Positions 8,440 to 15,118 of a DNA stretch of 46,941 bases are shown here, piece after piece. Location of the stretch: the NCBI GenBank assembly GCA_031401035.1, contig JANNRA010000116.1, positions 1 through 46,941 of the forward strand, read 5' to 3'. The notes beneath the pieces were generated by a model. The model ran no database searches, was not told where the DNA came from, and saw nothing but the letters and a program-made list of their open reading frames with translations. Positions within the stretch are counted from its first letter, which is position 1; the number at the start of each line of letters is the position of its first letter. The DNA comes from JANNRA01 sp031401035 (GTDB lineage: Bacteria > Desulfobacterota > Binatia > HRBIN30 > CADEER01). The position numbers and the translations under genes were made by a program.

Positions 8440-9597
8440 TTAGGCTGGCGGCGGGAGGTAGTTCTCGATCGCCTCGCCCGGCCGCAGGTGGTCCGCCAGC
8501 ACCGCCTCGAAGGGGCGCTGATCGAGGACCTCGAACTGGCTGGCGTCGAGGGGGAAACGCGCGCCGTCCGCGGTATACGGCGCCACCGCCGCCGAACCGG
8601 CCGACAACACGGTCACCAGCGGCACCAACAACCGCTGCATCGCAGCCGGCTCACGCGTCGTCAGGACGATCTTCGCCTCGGGCAGGCCGCACGACAGGAT
8701 CGACACCAGGCGGATGAACGTCGCGTCGTCGGCGCCGCGCTGGTTGGCACGGCCGGCGATCTGACGCAGGCGCGGCACCGACAGATAGACCTCCATGCCA
8801 GCGTCGAGCAGGTGGCGGGCATGCAGAGCGAGGGCGACGAGCTCGAAGCCGAGGTCGGGGTTGAGGCCGACCAGGATGCCGGGGTTGGCGACGCGCAGGC
8901 CGGCGGCGCGGGCGCGATCGAAGTTGCCCAGGCGGCGGTCGTAGTCGGCGCGCGGATTGCCGGCCGCGGTGCCCATGAAGCGCGCGTAGTGGGGCCGCGA
9001 GTAGGTTTCCTGGAAAGTGCACATGGTCAGCTTGGCGGCGACGGCGCCGTCGGGTCGGCGAGCGAGGGCGTCGAGCAGCAGCGGATACTCGTCGGCGTCG
9101 AGCGAGCCGACGTTGATCAGTACGTGCCGGAAGGCGCGCGCCTGCGTCGCGTGCAACGCTTGGTTCACCTGCGCCAGCACCGGCGCGCGCCGCTCGGCGC
9201 GGTACTCGCCGGTGAGCAGCGCGACGCCGTACATGCCGCGCCGGCGCAGGACATCGAGCTGGTCCGCGATGGTCGCGGCGTCGACCGTCGTGCGGCGCAG
9301 CGCCGCGTTGTCATGGCGCATACCGCACATCCGGCACTCGGCGTCGCAGGTATTGGTCAGGTACAGCGGCGAGAAGGTCTCCAGGCGTGTCGGTCGGTGG
9401 GTGCGCGCGGCACGGGCCAGGGCGTACAGCGCGTCGGCGTCGAGCGGCGCCGTCCACAAGATCGCCAGGTCGTCGACGGCGAGGGGCGCGCCGGCGCGGG
9501 CGCGGCAGACGACCTCGTGACGAACCGCCGTCGGCGCCGCGGCGGCGGCGCGCAGGCGGGCGCTGACGTCGCTCGCGGCGAGGCGGAAGTGCATCAT
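8440..9597 (-). CDS. Radical SAM protein of the ThiH/HydG (tyrosine lyase-like) family
   Basis: This 385-residue radical SAM enzyme has the cluster motif C84-x3-C88-x2-C91 in SPLYLTNTCDAECRMCG. That sequence, the LLTGEYR segment, the late TTREPAAMQRLLVP stretch and the QFEV..QRPFEAVLADHL tail match the 2-iminoacetate synthase (ThiH) and HydG group. ThiH cleaves tyrosine with a 5'-deoxyadenosyl radical. No thiamine or hydrogenase-maturation genes are nearby, so this is probably a paralogue with another substrate, perhaps related to the lipid/polyene locus. It is divergent from the deacetylase gene and converges with the last ketosynthase gene. The start is one of two adjacent ATG codons. Confidence 0.85.
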   Translation of the reverse strand: MMHFRLAASDVSARLRAAAAAPTAVRHEVVCRARAGAPLAVDDLAILWTAPLDADALYALARAARTHRPTRLETFSPLYLTNTCDAECRMCGMRHDNAALRRTTVDAATIADQLDVLRRRGMYGVALLTGEYRAERRAPVLAQVNQALHATQARAFRHVLINVGSLDADEYPLLLDALARRPDGAVAAKLTMCTFQETYSRPHYARFMGTAAGNPRADYDRRLGNFDRARAAGLRVANPGILVGLNPDLGFELVALALHARHLLDAGMEVYLSVPRLRQIAGRANQRGADDATFIRLVSILSCGLPEAKIVLTTREPAAMQRLLVPLVTVLSAGSAAVAPYTADGARFPLDASQFEVLDQRPFEAVLADHLRPGEAIENYLPPPA

Positions 9598-9726
9598 GTG
9601 GTGCCCTCGCTAACCTTCGCCAGGGAGTCGGTCAACGTGTCGCGCGGCCATTTCGGGCCGCCCCCTCGGTCGCGCCTGTTGGCGCGCTCGGCTAGGCTCC
9701 GCCGCGTGCCCGCGCCCAGTCACGCC

Positions 9727-10521
9727 ATGTCGGTCGATGTCGAGGACTGGTTTCACGACGGCGGCCTGGCGCCGGCCGCGCCGACAGCGCACCGGGTCGA
9801 ACGCAACACCGACGCGCTGCTGGAGCTGTTCGCCGCCGCCGGCGCGCGGGCGACGTTCTTCGTCCTCGGCGACGTCGCCGCCCGTCACCCGCAGCTGATC
9901 GGCCGCATCGCCGCCGGCGGGCACGAGATCGCCAGTCACGGCTACGCGCACCAGCACCTGACGCGCCAGCTGTGGCGCGAGTTCCGCGCCGACGTCGAAC
10001 GCGCCCGCCTGCTGCTCGAGGACCGCGTCGGCGCCGCGGTGCGCGGCTACCGGGCGCCCTATTTCGCCATCCAGGCCGGCGTGCGCTGGCCGATCGAGCA
10101 GATCGCCGCGGCCGGCTACGGCTACGACTCCAGCCTGCTGCCGATGGGCCGCCCGCCGGGACTCGAGCTGGTCTGCCCGCGCGCCCCGTACCGCCATCAC
10201 AATGGCCTCTGGGAGGTACCGGTGGCGGTGCTGCAACTGGGGCGCTTCTGGCATCTGCCGCTGGCGAGCGGCTGGGGCCTGCGTCTGATGCCGCCGCGCC
10301 TGCTGCGACGCGGGCTGGCGCGCTTCGAGCGCGACGTCGGGTCGGGCGTATTCTATCTGCACCCGTGGGAGCTCGATGCCGATTCGCCGTGCGGGCCGGG
10401 TCCCTGGCGCTGGGCGCTGCGCGTCGGCCGCGGCCGGCTGGCGGAGCGCCTCGCGGCGCTGCTGGGCGAGCGGACGTTCGTGCCGATCCGCGACGTGTTT
10501 CCGGAGACGCAGGGCGGATGA
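9727..10521 (+). CDS. Polysaccharide deacetylase family protein (NodB domain)
   Basis: This ~264-residue carbohydrate esterase family 4 (NodB) protein begins almost directly with the metal-site motif (SVDVEDWFHD). It continues with TFFVLGDVAARHP, SHGYAHQHL (S70-H-G-x-x-H75), RGYRAPYF and the late YLHPWELD. It most resembles the subgroup linked to exopolysaccharide/exosortase loci, which starts with the same S/T-x-DVED motif. Such enzymes remove N-acetyl groups from amino sugars using a divalent metal. The ATG at 9727 was chosen; a GTG at 9706 would add seven residues. It may modify a sugar head group made or carried by this locus. Confidence 0.85.
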   Translation: MSVDVEDWFHDGGLAPAAPTAHRVERNTDALLELFAAAGARATFFVLGDVAARHPQLIGRIAAGGHEIASHGYAHQHLTRQLWREFRADVERARLLLEDRVGAAVRGYRAPYFAIQAGVRWPIEQIAAAGYGYDSSLLPMGRPPGLELVCPRAPYRHHNGLWEVPVAVLQLGRFWHLPLASGWGLRLMPPRLLRRGLARFERDVGSGVFYLHPWELDADSPCGPGPWRWALRVGRGRLAERLAALLGERTFVPIRDVFPETQGG

Positions 10522-10542
10522 GAGGTGTTGTGTCGGGTGCGA

Positions 10543-10585
10543 ATCCCCTCACCCTGACCCTCTCGCTGCTGGAGAGGCGACCTTG
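10543..10585. repeat. Dispersed repeat (CCCTCACCCTGACCC type), copy 2
   Basis: This is a second copy of the sequence at 2471: ATCCCCTCACCCTGAC followed by CTCTC-gctgct-GGAGAG. The hairpin is present but the distal inverse half seen in copy 1 is missing. It lies in the 127-base gap between the deacetylase and the UPF0104 gene. Confidence 0.75.
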
Positions 10586-10648
10586 GGCCGCAGCGCGCGG
10601 CTTGCGTGCGTTTCGGCTGCGGCGGGGTGTGGGGATCGGACGCGCTCC

Positions 10649-11647
10649 ATGAAGGCCGCACTCCCGCTGCTCGTCGGCGGCGCGCTGTGTGCGCTGCTGC
10701 TCTGGTGGTTCGGCGTCGACGGCGTCGTCGCGGCGCTGCGCCAGGCGCGCCCGCTCGGGCTGGCGTGGTACGCGATCCTCTCCGCCCTCGTCCTCCTCCT
10801 GCTCGCCGTCCGCTGGCGGCTCGTCGCGCGGGCCCTCGGCGGCGCACCGCCGCTGGCGCGGCTGGCCGCGGCGCGTCTCGCCGGCGACGCGGTCGGCGCG
10901 CTGCTGCCGCTGACGCGCCTGGGCGGCGACCCCCTGCGTGCCGTCCTGGTGCGCGGCGCGGCGCCGTCGCTGGCGGCGGCCGGCGCCGGCGTCGCCATCG
11001 ACCGCCTGCTCGAGCTGATCGGCAACATGGTCGCCGCCATCGCCTATGTCACCGTCTTCGCGCTGACCCGCGCCGACGCCGCCACCCCGGCGCCGCGGTC
11101 GCTGGGCATCGCCATGGCGGTGCTGCTCGTGGTGCTCGCCGTACAACTGCTCGCCCTGGCGCGCGGCCACCGACCGTTGGCGCCGCTGTATGGCGCCCGC
11201 GTTCGGCGCCTGGCGCCGCGCCTGACGCCGTGGTTCGACGGACTGCGGCGCGTCGAGGACCATCTGCAGACCTTCTTCCAAGCCCACCGGCGCGCCTTCG
11301 TCGCCGGTCTCGCCTGCGCCGTCGGTACCGAGCTGCTGATCATCGCCCAGTACCACGCCCTGCTCGCCGCCTTCGGCATCGCCCTCGACCTGCCGGTGCT
11401 GTTGCTGGTCCTGCTCGGCGGCGGCCTGGCGCGCGCCGTGCCGCTGCCGGCCGGGCTCGGTGCGCTCGAAGCGGCGCAGGTCCTCGTCGTCGGCGCCAGC
11501 ACCGGCCGCGCCGATCTCGGTTTCGTCGTCGGTGTGCTGGTGCGCCTGCACGAGACGCTGCTGTTGCTCATCGGACTGGCGGCGCTGGCGTGGTGCGGGG
11601 CGTCGCCGATGCGACAGGCGGCCGTGGCGCGCGAGGCCAGCCGGTGA
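10649..11647 (+). CDS. UPF0104/lysylphosphatidylglycerol synthase-type transmembrane protein (HpnL-like)
   Basis: This 332-residue integral membrane protein has about seven to eight hydrophobic helices. Family signatures are the RWRLVARALGG loop after the second helix, the LTRLGGDPLRAVLVR segment, AIDRLLELIGN and the late RAVPLPAGLGALEA. Members include the membrane half of MprF and the hopanoid-locus HpnL, and are thought to move lipids or polyprenyl compounds across the membrane. ATG 10649 follows a repeat-containing spacer. The stop overlaps the GTG of the next gene by four bases, forming an operon with the methyltransferase and the B12 radical SAM enzyme. A lipid-flippase role for the product of this locus is an inference. 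Confidence 0.85.
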   Translation: MKAALPLLVGGALCALLLWWFGVDGVVAALRQARPLGLAWYAILSALVLLLLAVRWRLVARALGGAPPLARLAAARLAGDAVGALLPLTRLGGDPLRAVLVRGAAPSLAAAGAGVAIDRLLELIGNMVAAIAYVTVFALTRADAATPAPRSLGIAMAVLLVVLAVQLLALARGHRPLAPLYGARVRRLAPRLTPWFDGLRRVEDHLQTFFQAHRRAFVAGLACAVGTELLIIAQYHALLAAFGIALDLPVLLLVLLGGGLARAVPLPAGLGALEAAQVLVVGASTGRADLGFVVGVLVRLHETLLLLIGLAALAWCGASPMRQAAVAREASR

Positions 11648-12198
11648 CCTCGGTCCTGCTCAGCATCGTCTTCGCGCTCGGCTGGCTGCCGCTGTTCGCC
11701 TTCCGCGCCGAAACCCTGACCGCGGCGTTGCCGCACTACTCCGCCGCCGAGCGCCTCTCGGTCTATGTCGCGCCACTGACCGTCGCCCTGCACGTCACGC
11801 TCGCCTGCCTGCTGGTGACGCAGGAGACGCCGCTGCCGCCGCTGCGCACGACGGCGGCGCTGGCGCTGTTCGCCGCCGCCCTCGCTTTCTGGTTCCGCGC
11901 CCGGGCGCAGATCGGTCCGCTGCGCAAGCGGCCGCTGCCCGACGAGCCGCCGCCGGTGCTGCGCCGCGACGGCCCCTTCGGCCTGGTGCGCAACCCGCTG
12001 TACCTGGCCTACCTCGGCGCCGCCGCCGCGCCGGCGCTGGTCGCGGCGCGGCCGCTCCTGCTGTTCACCTGGCTCATCTGCCTCGCGGCCCTGAGCGTCC
12101 GCGCGGCTCAGGAAGAAGGCCGCCTGCACGCCCAGCTCGGCCCCACCTACGCCGCCTACTGCCGCGAGGTGAAGCGCCTCATCCCCTTCGTGTGGTAG
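11644..12198 (+). CDS. Isoprenylcysteine carboxyl methyltransferase-like membrane methyltransferase (ICMT/PEMT fold)
   Basis: This 184-residue protein has four to five membrane helices followed by the conserved ICMT/phospholipid methyltransferase region: GPFGLVRNPLYLAYLG (the RNPLYL motif), then EEGRLHAQLGPTYAAYCREVKRLIPF. Enzymes of this fold transfer methyl groups from SAM to membrane-bound carboxyl, amine or similar acceptors. The GTG start at 11644 overlaps the upstream stop. In bacteria the substrate is usually unknown; the operon context suggests methylation of the lipid or polyene product. Confidence 0.87.
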   Translation: MTSVLLSIVFALGWLPLFAFRAETLTAALPHYSAAERLSVYVAPLTVALHVTLACLLVTQETPLPPLRTTAALALFAAALAFWFRARAQIGPLRKRPLPDEPPPVLRRDGPFGLVRNPLYLAYLGAAAAPALVAARPLLLFTWLICLAALSVRAAQEEGRLHAQLGPTYAAYCREVKRLIPFVW

Positions 12199-12209
12199 AG
12201 GGGCGCGGC

Positions 12210-13685
12210 ATGACGAGCGCTGGGCGCACCATCGTATTCTGCGAGCCGCCCTACCTGTTCTGGGATCGCCGCCGTGATCGGCTGCGGCAGGGCGAAGAGA
12301 CCATCCCGGGTATGGGCGTGCTGATGCTCGCGGCGGTGGCACGGCGGCGCGGCTATCGCGTCCACCTGCTCGACGCCAAACCGCAGGGCACGGCGCTCGA
12401 CGAGGTCTGCGCGCGCATCATCGCCCTGCGGCCGGACTATCTCGGCTTGTCGGCGACGACCATCTCGGTCACCAACGCGGCGCGTATCGCGGCGCGCGTC
12501 AAGGCGGCGCTGCCGGGGGTGGTGACGATCGTCGGCGGCGCCCATGTCAGCGCCATCCCCGAACGCACGCTCGACGCCTTCCCGAGTCTCGACTACGCCG
12601 TCGCCGGCGAGGGCGAGGTGGCGCTGTTCGCGTTGCTCGAGCACCTCGAACGCGGCGCGCCGCTCGACGACGTCGCCGGCGCCGTCTGGCGCCGCGACGG
12701 TCGCGCGGTGGCCAACCCGCGCGCGCCGTATATCGACGACCTCGACGCGCTGCCGGTGCCGGCCTGGGACCTGCTGCCCGACTTCCCGCACCGCTTTCAA
12801 CCCTCGCTGTTCAGCTATCCGCGCACGCCGGTGGCGACCCTGATCACCTCGCGCGGCTGCCCGTTCACCTGCGTCTTCTGCGACCGCTCGACCTCCGGTC
12901 GCAAGGGGCGCCTGCACGGCGTCGAGACCGTCGTCAGCCTGTGCGCCGACCTGGTCGGGCGCGGCGCGCGGCACATCATGTTCCTCGACGACCTGTTCAC
13001 CGTCCGCCAACGGCGCGTCGTCGAACTGTGCGAGGCGTTGCTTGCCGCCGACCTGCGCTTTTCGTGGAGCTGCAACAGCCACCCCAACCTGCTCGATCTG
13101 CCGACGCTGCGCCTGATGCAGCGCGCCGGCTGCTGGCAGATCGCCTACGGCATCGAGTCCGGCTCGCAGCGCGTGCTCGACACGGTCAAACGCGAGGTGC
13201 GCATCCCGCGCATGCGCGAGACGCTGCGCCTGACCCGCGCCGCCGGCATCCGCACCAAGGGCTACCTCATGCTCGGCCACCCGACCGAAACGCGCGAGAG
13301 TCTGGCCGAGACGGAGGCCTTCCTGCGCGTCGCCGAGCTCGACCTGTGCCAGATCACCAAGTTCACGCCCTACCCCGGCACACCGGCGTACCCGACCATC
13401 GCTCAGCACGGCGCCTTCAGCGAGGACTGGGAACGCATGAACGCCATGCAGTTCGTCTTCGTGCCGCACGGTCTGACGGTGGGTGAGCTCGAGCGCGCCT
13501 TCGACCGCTGCTACCGCACTTTCTACAGCCGCACGGACGTCCTCTGGGGCATGGCGAAGCTGATGGTCGGCGAGCCGCGCTTCATCGGCCGCATGGCCAG
13601 CTCGGCGGCGGTGTACCTCGGGGCGAAGCTGGCCGAGCCGGCGGCGCGGGCGGAGGCCCTGACAGGCTCGCCGGGCCTGAGGTGA
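12210..13685 (+). CDS. B12-binding domain radical SAM protein (1)
   Basis: This 491-residue protein has an N-terminal cobalamin-binding Rossmann-like domain (about 1-160, with VGGAHVSAIPE and YAVAGEGE) and a radical SAM barrel with C217-x3-C221-x2-C224 in SRGCPFTCVFCDRS. A C-terminal helical region follows. This class includes HpnJ/HpnP, BchE and many C-methyltransferases or ring-forming enzymes acting on unactivated carbons of lipids. The ATG at 12210 follows GAGGGG and lies 11 bases after the methyltransferase stop. A diverged copy of bases 13562-13628 of this gene recurs at 14898-14964. The exact reaction cannot be deduced. Confidence 0.92.
   Translation: MTSAGRTIVFCEPPYLFWDRRRDRLRQGEETIPGMGVLMLAAVARRRGYRVHLLDAKPQGTALDEVCARIIALRPDYLGLSATTISVTNAARIAARVKAALPGVVTIVGGAHVSAIPERTLDAFPSLDYAVAGEGEVALFALLEHLERGAPLDDVAGAVWRRDGRAVANPRAPYIDDLDALPVPAWDLLPDFPHRFQPSLFSYPRTPVATLITSRGCPFTCVFCDRSTSGRKGRLHGVETVVSLCADLVGRGARHIMFLDDLFTVRQRRVVELCEALLAADLRFSWSCNSHPNLLDLPTLRLMQRAGCWQIAYGIESGSQRVLDTVKREVRIPRMRETLRLTRAAGIRTKGYLMLGHPTETRESLAETEAFLRVAELDLCQITKFTPYPGTPAYPTIAQHGAFSEDWERMNAMQFVFVPHGLTVGELERAFDRCYRTFYSRTDVLWGMAKLMVGEPRFIGRMASSAAVYLGAKLAEPAARAEALTGSPGLR
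13562..13628 (+). repeat. Direct repeat, left copy (3' end of radical SAM gene)
   Basis: Bases 13562-13628 match 14898-14964 at 63 of 67 positions, in the same orientation. The left copy is coding sequence for MVGEPRFIGRMASSAAVYLG near the C-terminus of the B12 radical SAM protein. The repeats bracket a 1.27-kb island with remnants of mobile genes and a toxin-antitoxin pair. Confidence 0.85.
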
Positions 13686-13757
13686 CAGGCCGCGCCGCCG
13701 GCCCCCTCGCCGCTGGTACATCACTACCGTCCGTGGCGTGCCACGTCGTATCGCTGA

Positions 13758-13931
13758 GACGACACCGAACGGCACCTGCTCTGCATCGCCTGCACCAGGG
13801 CGCGCGACCACCTCTGGGTGGCGACCGTCACGCCCGCTTCCGAGTCCCTCGAGACATGCAGGCACGCGGGCAAGAGGGTGCCACAGGGCCGGCGGACTCA
13901 CGAGCGCTACCGGTTGAGGTGCTTCTCGTAG
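13758..13931 (+). pseudogene. Remnant of a UvrD/PcrA-type helicase C-terminus
   Basis: Reading from 13758, the frame gives ERHLLCIACTRARDHLWVA followed by TVTPASESLE. This is the highly conserved end of UvrD/Rep-type ATP-dependent helicases (family VI motif like YVACTRAR-D-L). A stop (TGA 13755-13757) precedes it and TAG at 13929-13931 ends it, with no helicase sequence before or after. It is a short degenerate fragment, not a gene. It may be the trace of a lost UvrD-like helicase of an accessory island. Confidence 0.75.
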
Positions 13932-13990
13932 GGCAACTGCCAGCGCTTGTAGGCGACCTCCATCGAACACTTGTACGCGGCATCTGAGGC
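13907..13990 (-). other. Unrecognised open fragment in the island
   Basis: On the minus strand a short open stretch encodes DAAYKCSMEVAYKRWQLPY, then EKHLNR and a stop. It has a protein-like composition unlike the GC-biased shadow frames around it. I do not recognise the family. It may be the end of a decayed gene next to the helicase remnant. Confidence 0.25.
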
Positions 13991-14068
13991 GCTTGGCCGA
14001 CGTCAACCTTCCTTGCGAACCGTGTTGCGCTCGCCGCTGAACCCTAGCCGCAGGCCGACCGTACCCGG

Positions 14069-14097
14069 TAGACAGTCGTCCGTCACTGCCGTATAGG
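14069..14097 (+). promoter_or_regulatory. Candidate promoter of toxin-antitoxin pair 1 (leaderless geometry)
   Basis: TAGACA at 14069-14074 and TATAGG at 14092-14097 are separated by 17 bases, a sigma70-like arrangement. A start seven bases after the -10 would fall at 14104, the GTG start codon itself. There is no Shine-Dalgarno sequence before the GTG, consistent with a leaderless transcript. Inferred from sequence only. Confidence 0.4.
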
Positions 14098-14103
14098 TAT
14101 AGC

Positions 14104-14418
14104 GTGTTCAGGTTCGTCGAGACGGCGCTCTTCACTCGCCTCGTCGATGGGTACCTGTCTGACGATGACTACCTCAAGCTCCAAGTGGCGCTCGCAGAGA
14201 ATCCCGAGCGGGGATCGGTCATTCCCGGGTCCAGCGGGGTGCGGAAGCTGCGCTGGGCTGCGCCGGGTCGAGGCAAGCGCGGAGGATACCGCGTGATCTA
14301 CTACTTGCGGTCACATGCCGGAGCGATTTGGATGCTGACGATGTACCCGAAGAACGTCGCCAACAGCATCCCGGCGCATGTCCTGCGGAAGATACGAAGG
14401 GAGATCGACGATGCGTAA
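14104..14418 (+). CDS. Type II toxin, RelE/HigB family
   Basis: This 104-residue RelE/ParE-superfamily toxin probably acts as a ribosome-dependent mRNA endonuclease. Typical segments are SVIPGSSGVRKLRWA, GRGKRGGYRVIYYL and the hydrophobic strand AIWMLTMYPKN, with a C-terminal helix. It starts with GTG directly downstream of a promoter-like sequence. It overlaps the antitoxin start by eight bases (14411-14418). Toxin-first order is typical of higBA-type modules. It lies between a helicase remnant and a transposase remnant, consistent with horizontal acquisition. Confidence 0.9.
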   Translation: MFRFVETALFTRLVDGYLSDDDYLKLQVALAENPERGSVIPGSSGVRKLRWAAPGRGKRGGYRVIYYLRSHAGAIWMLTMYPKNVANSIPAHVLRKIRREIDDA

Positions 14419-14689
14419 GAGCGGGAGGCGAGATGTTGGCGCTGAGATCCTCGAAGGCCTTCGACAGCTGAAGCGCGGAGAAATCGGGCGGGTCACGACC
14501 TTGCCCAGGGTAGCCGAAACACGGGCACGGATGGGGCTGTCGCAGGCGGAGTTTGCTCGCCTACTCGGAGTCTCCGTTCGAACTCTACAGGAATGGGAGC
14601 AGGGTCGCCGCGCCCCCTCGGGACCAGCACGCACCCTCCTGATCATCGCCCACAAGAATCCCCAGGCGTTGCTTGAGGTGGCGGCCTAA
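14411..14689 (+). CDS. Type II antitoxin, HigA-like with XRE helix-turn-helix
   Basis: This 92-residue protein has a C-terminal Xre-type helix-turn-helix (ETRARMGLSQAEFARLLGVS then VRTLQEWEQGRR). It would bind the toxin and repress its own operon. The ATG at 14411 lies inside the end of the toxin gene, so the two are translationally coupled. An upstream in-frame ATG at 14378 would give a longer overlap and is less likely. The N-terminal ~40 residues (GAEILEGLRQLKRGEIGRVT) match the usual antitoxin leader segment. Confidence 0.9.
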   Translation: MRKSGRRDVGAEILEGLRQLKRGEIGRVTTLPRVAETRARMGLSQAEFARLLGVSVRTLQEWEQGRRAPSGPARTLLIIAHKNPQALLEVAA

Positions 14690-14783
14690 CCCGGCGGGCA
14701 CCCCGATCAGGAGTTCGTCGATTCGACCCTCGGCATCCTGCGGTGGGTTAAAGACGACGAGGCCTGGTCTGGGCGGTCTTGTT
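14690..14783. other. Non-coding spacer after toxin-antitoxin pair 1
   Basis: No recognisable gene lies between the antitoxin stop and the transposase remnant. The frames open here give no family signature. Base composition is less GC-biased than the flanking biosynthetic genes. Confidence 0.4.
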
Positions 14784-14891
14784 TCAGACGTGGGCGGGAT
14801 CGTCTTCTGATGACGACAGGACCGTCTTCTGGCGCGGGCATCCGTGCTCCGGCAGGTCGGTGTAACCGCCCCAGCCGTCGCTACGCACCGT
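14784..14891 (-). pseudogene. IS1595/ISXO2-type transposase remnant
   Basis: Read on the minus strand, this 36-codon fragment gives VRSDGWGGYTDLPEHG and later DDPAHV before a stop. The (R/T)-(S/T)-DGW-x-GY pattern and the DPAH segment are characteristic of the DDE domain of IS1595-family (ISXO2-like) transposases. Nothing upstream or downstream continues the domain, so it is a dead fragment. It ends only seven bases before the duplicated radical SAM segment at 14898. Confidence 0.7.
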
Positions 14892-14897
14892 GGAGCC

Positions 14898-15018
14898 GAT
14901 GGTCGGCGAGCCGCGCTTCGTCGGCCGCAGGGCCAGCGCGGCGGCGGTGTACCTCGCGGCGAAGGTGCGCTGGCGGGGCGGGGCGCGCGAGCCCGTGCCG
15001 GCGGCGCCGGCGCGGTGA
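14898..15018 (+). pseudogene. Duplicated 3' end of a B12 radical SAM gene
   Basis: From ATG 14899 the frame gives MVGEPRFVGRRASAAAVYLA and runs to a TGA at 15016-15018. Bases 14898-14964 match 13562-13628 of the upstream radical SAM gene at 63 of 67 positions; after that the two tails differ. It is a 39-codon remnant of either a second radical SAM paralogue or a duplication made when the island inserted. It is not expected to be functional. Confidence 0.75.
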
Positions 15019-15118
15019 CCGGACGCGGACCGACGCCATTCTCCATGCCGGACCCAGCGTCTCAGACCCAGCGTCGCACGTTTGCGGCGTTACCGGCGCG
15101 GTGCTAGCGGCGTCGCCG

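Noticed and set aside
8365..9726. N-terminal extension of the deacetylase frame
   Set aside because: It is antisense to the radical SAM gene and lacks homologous residues; the real gene starts near 9727 (or 9706).
13682..13987. 101-residue plus-strand frame after the radical SAM gene
   Set aside because: It overlaps the helicase remnant in another frame and has no family signature.
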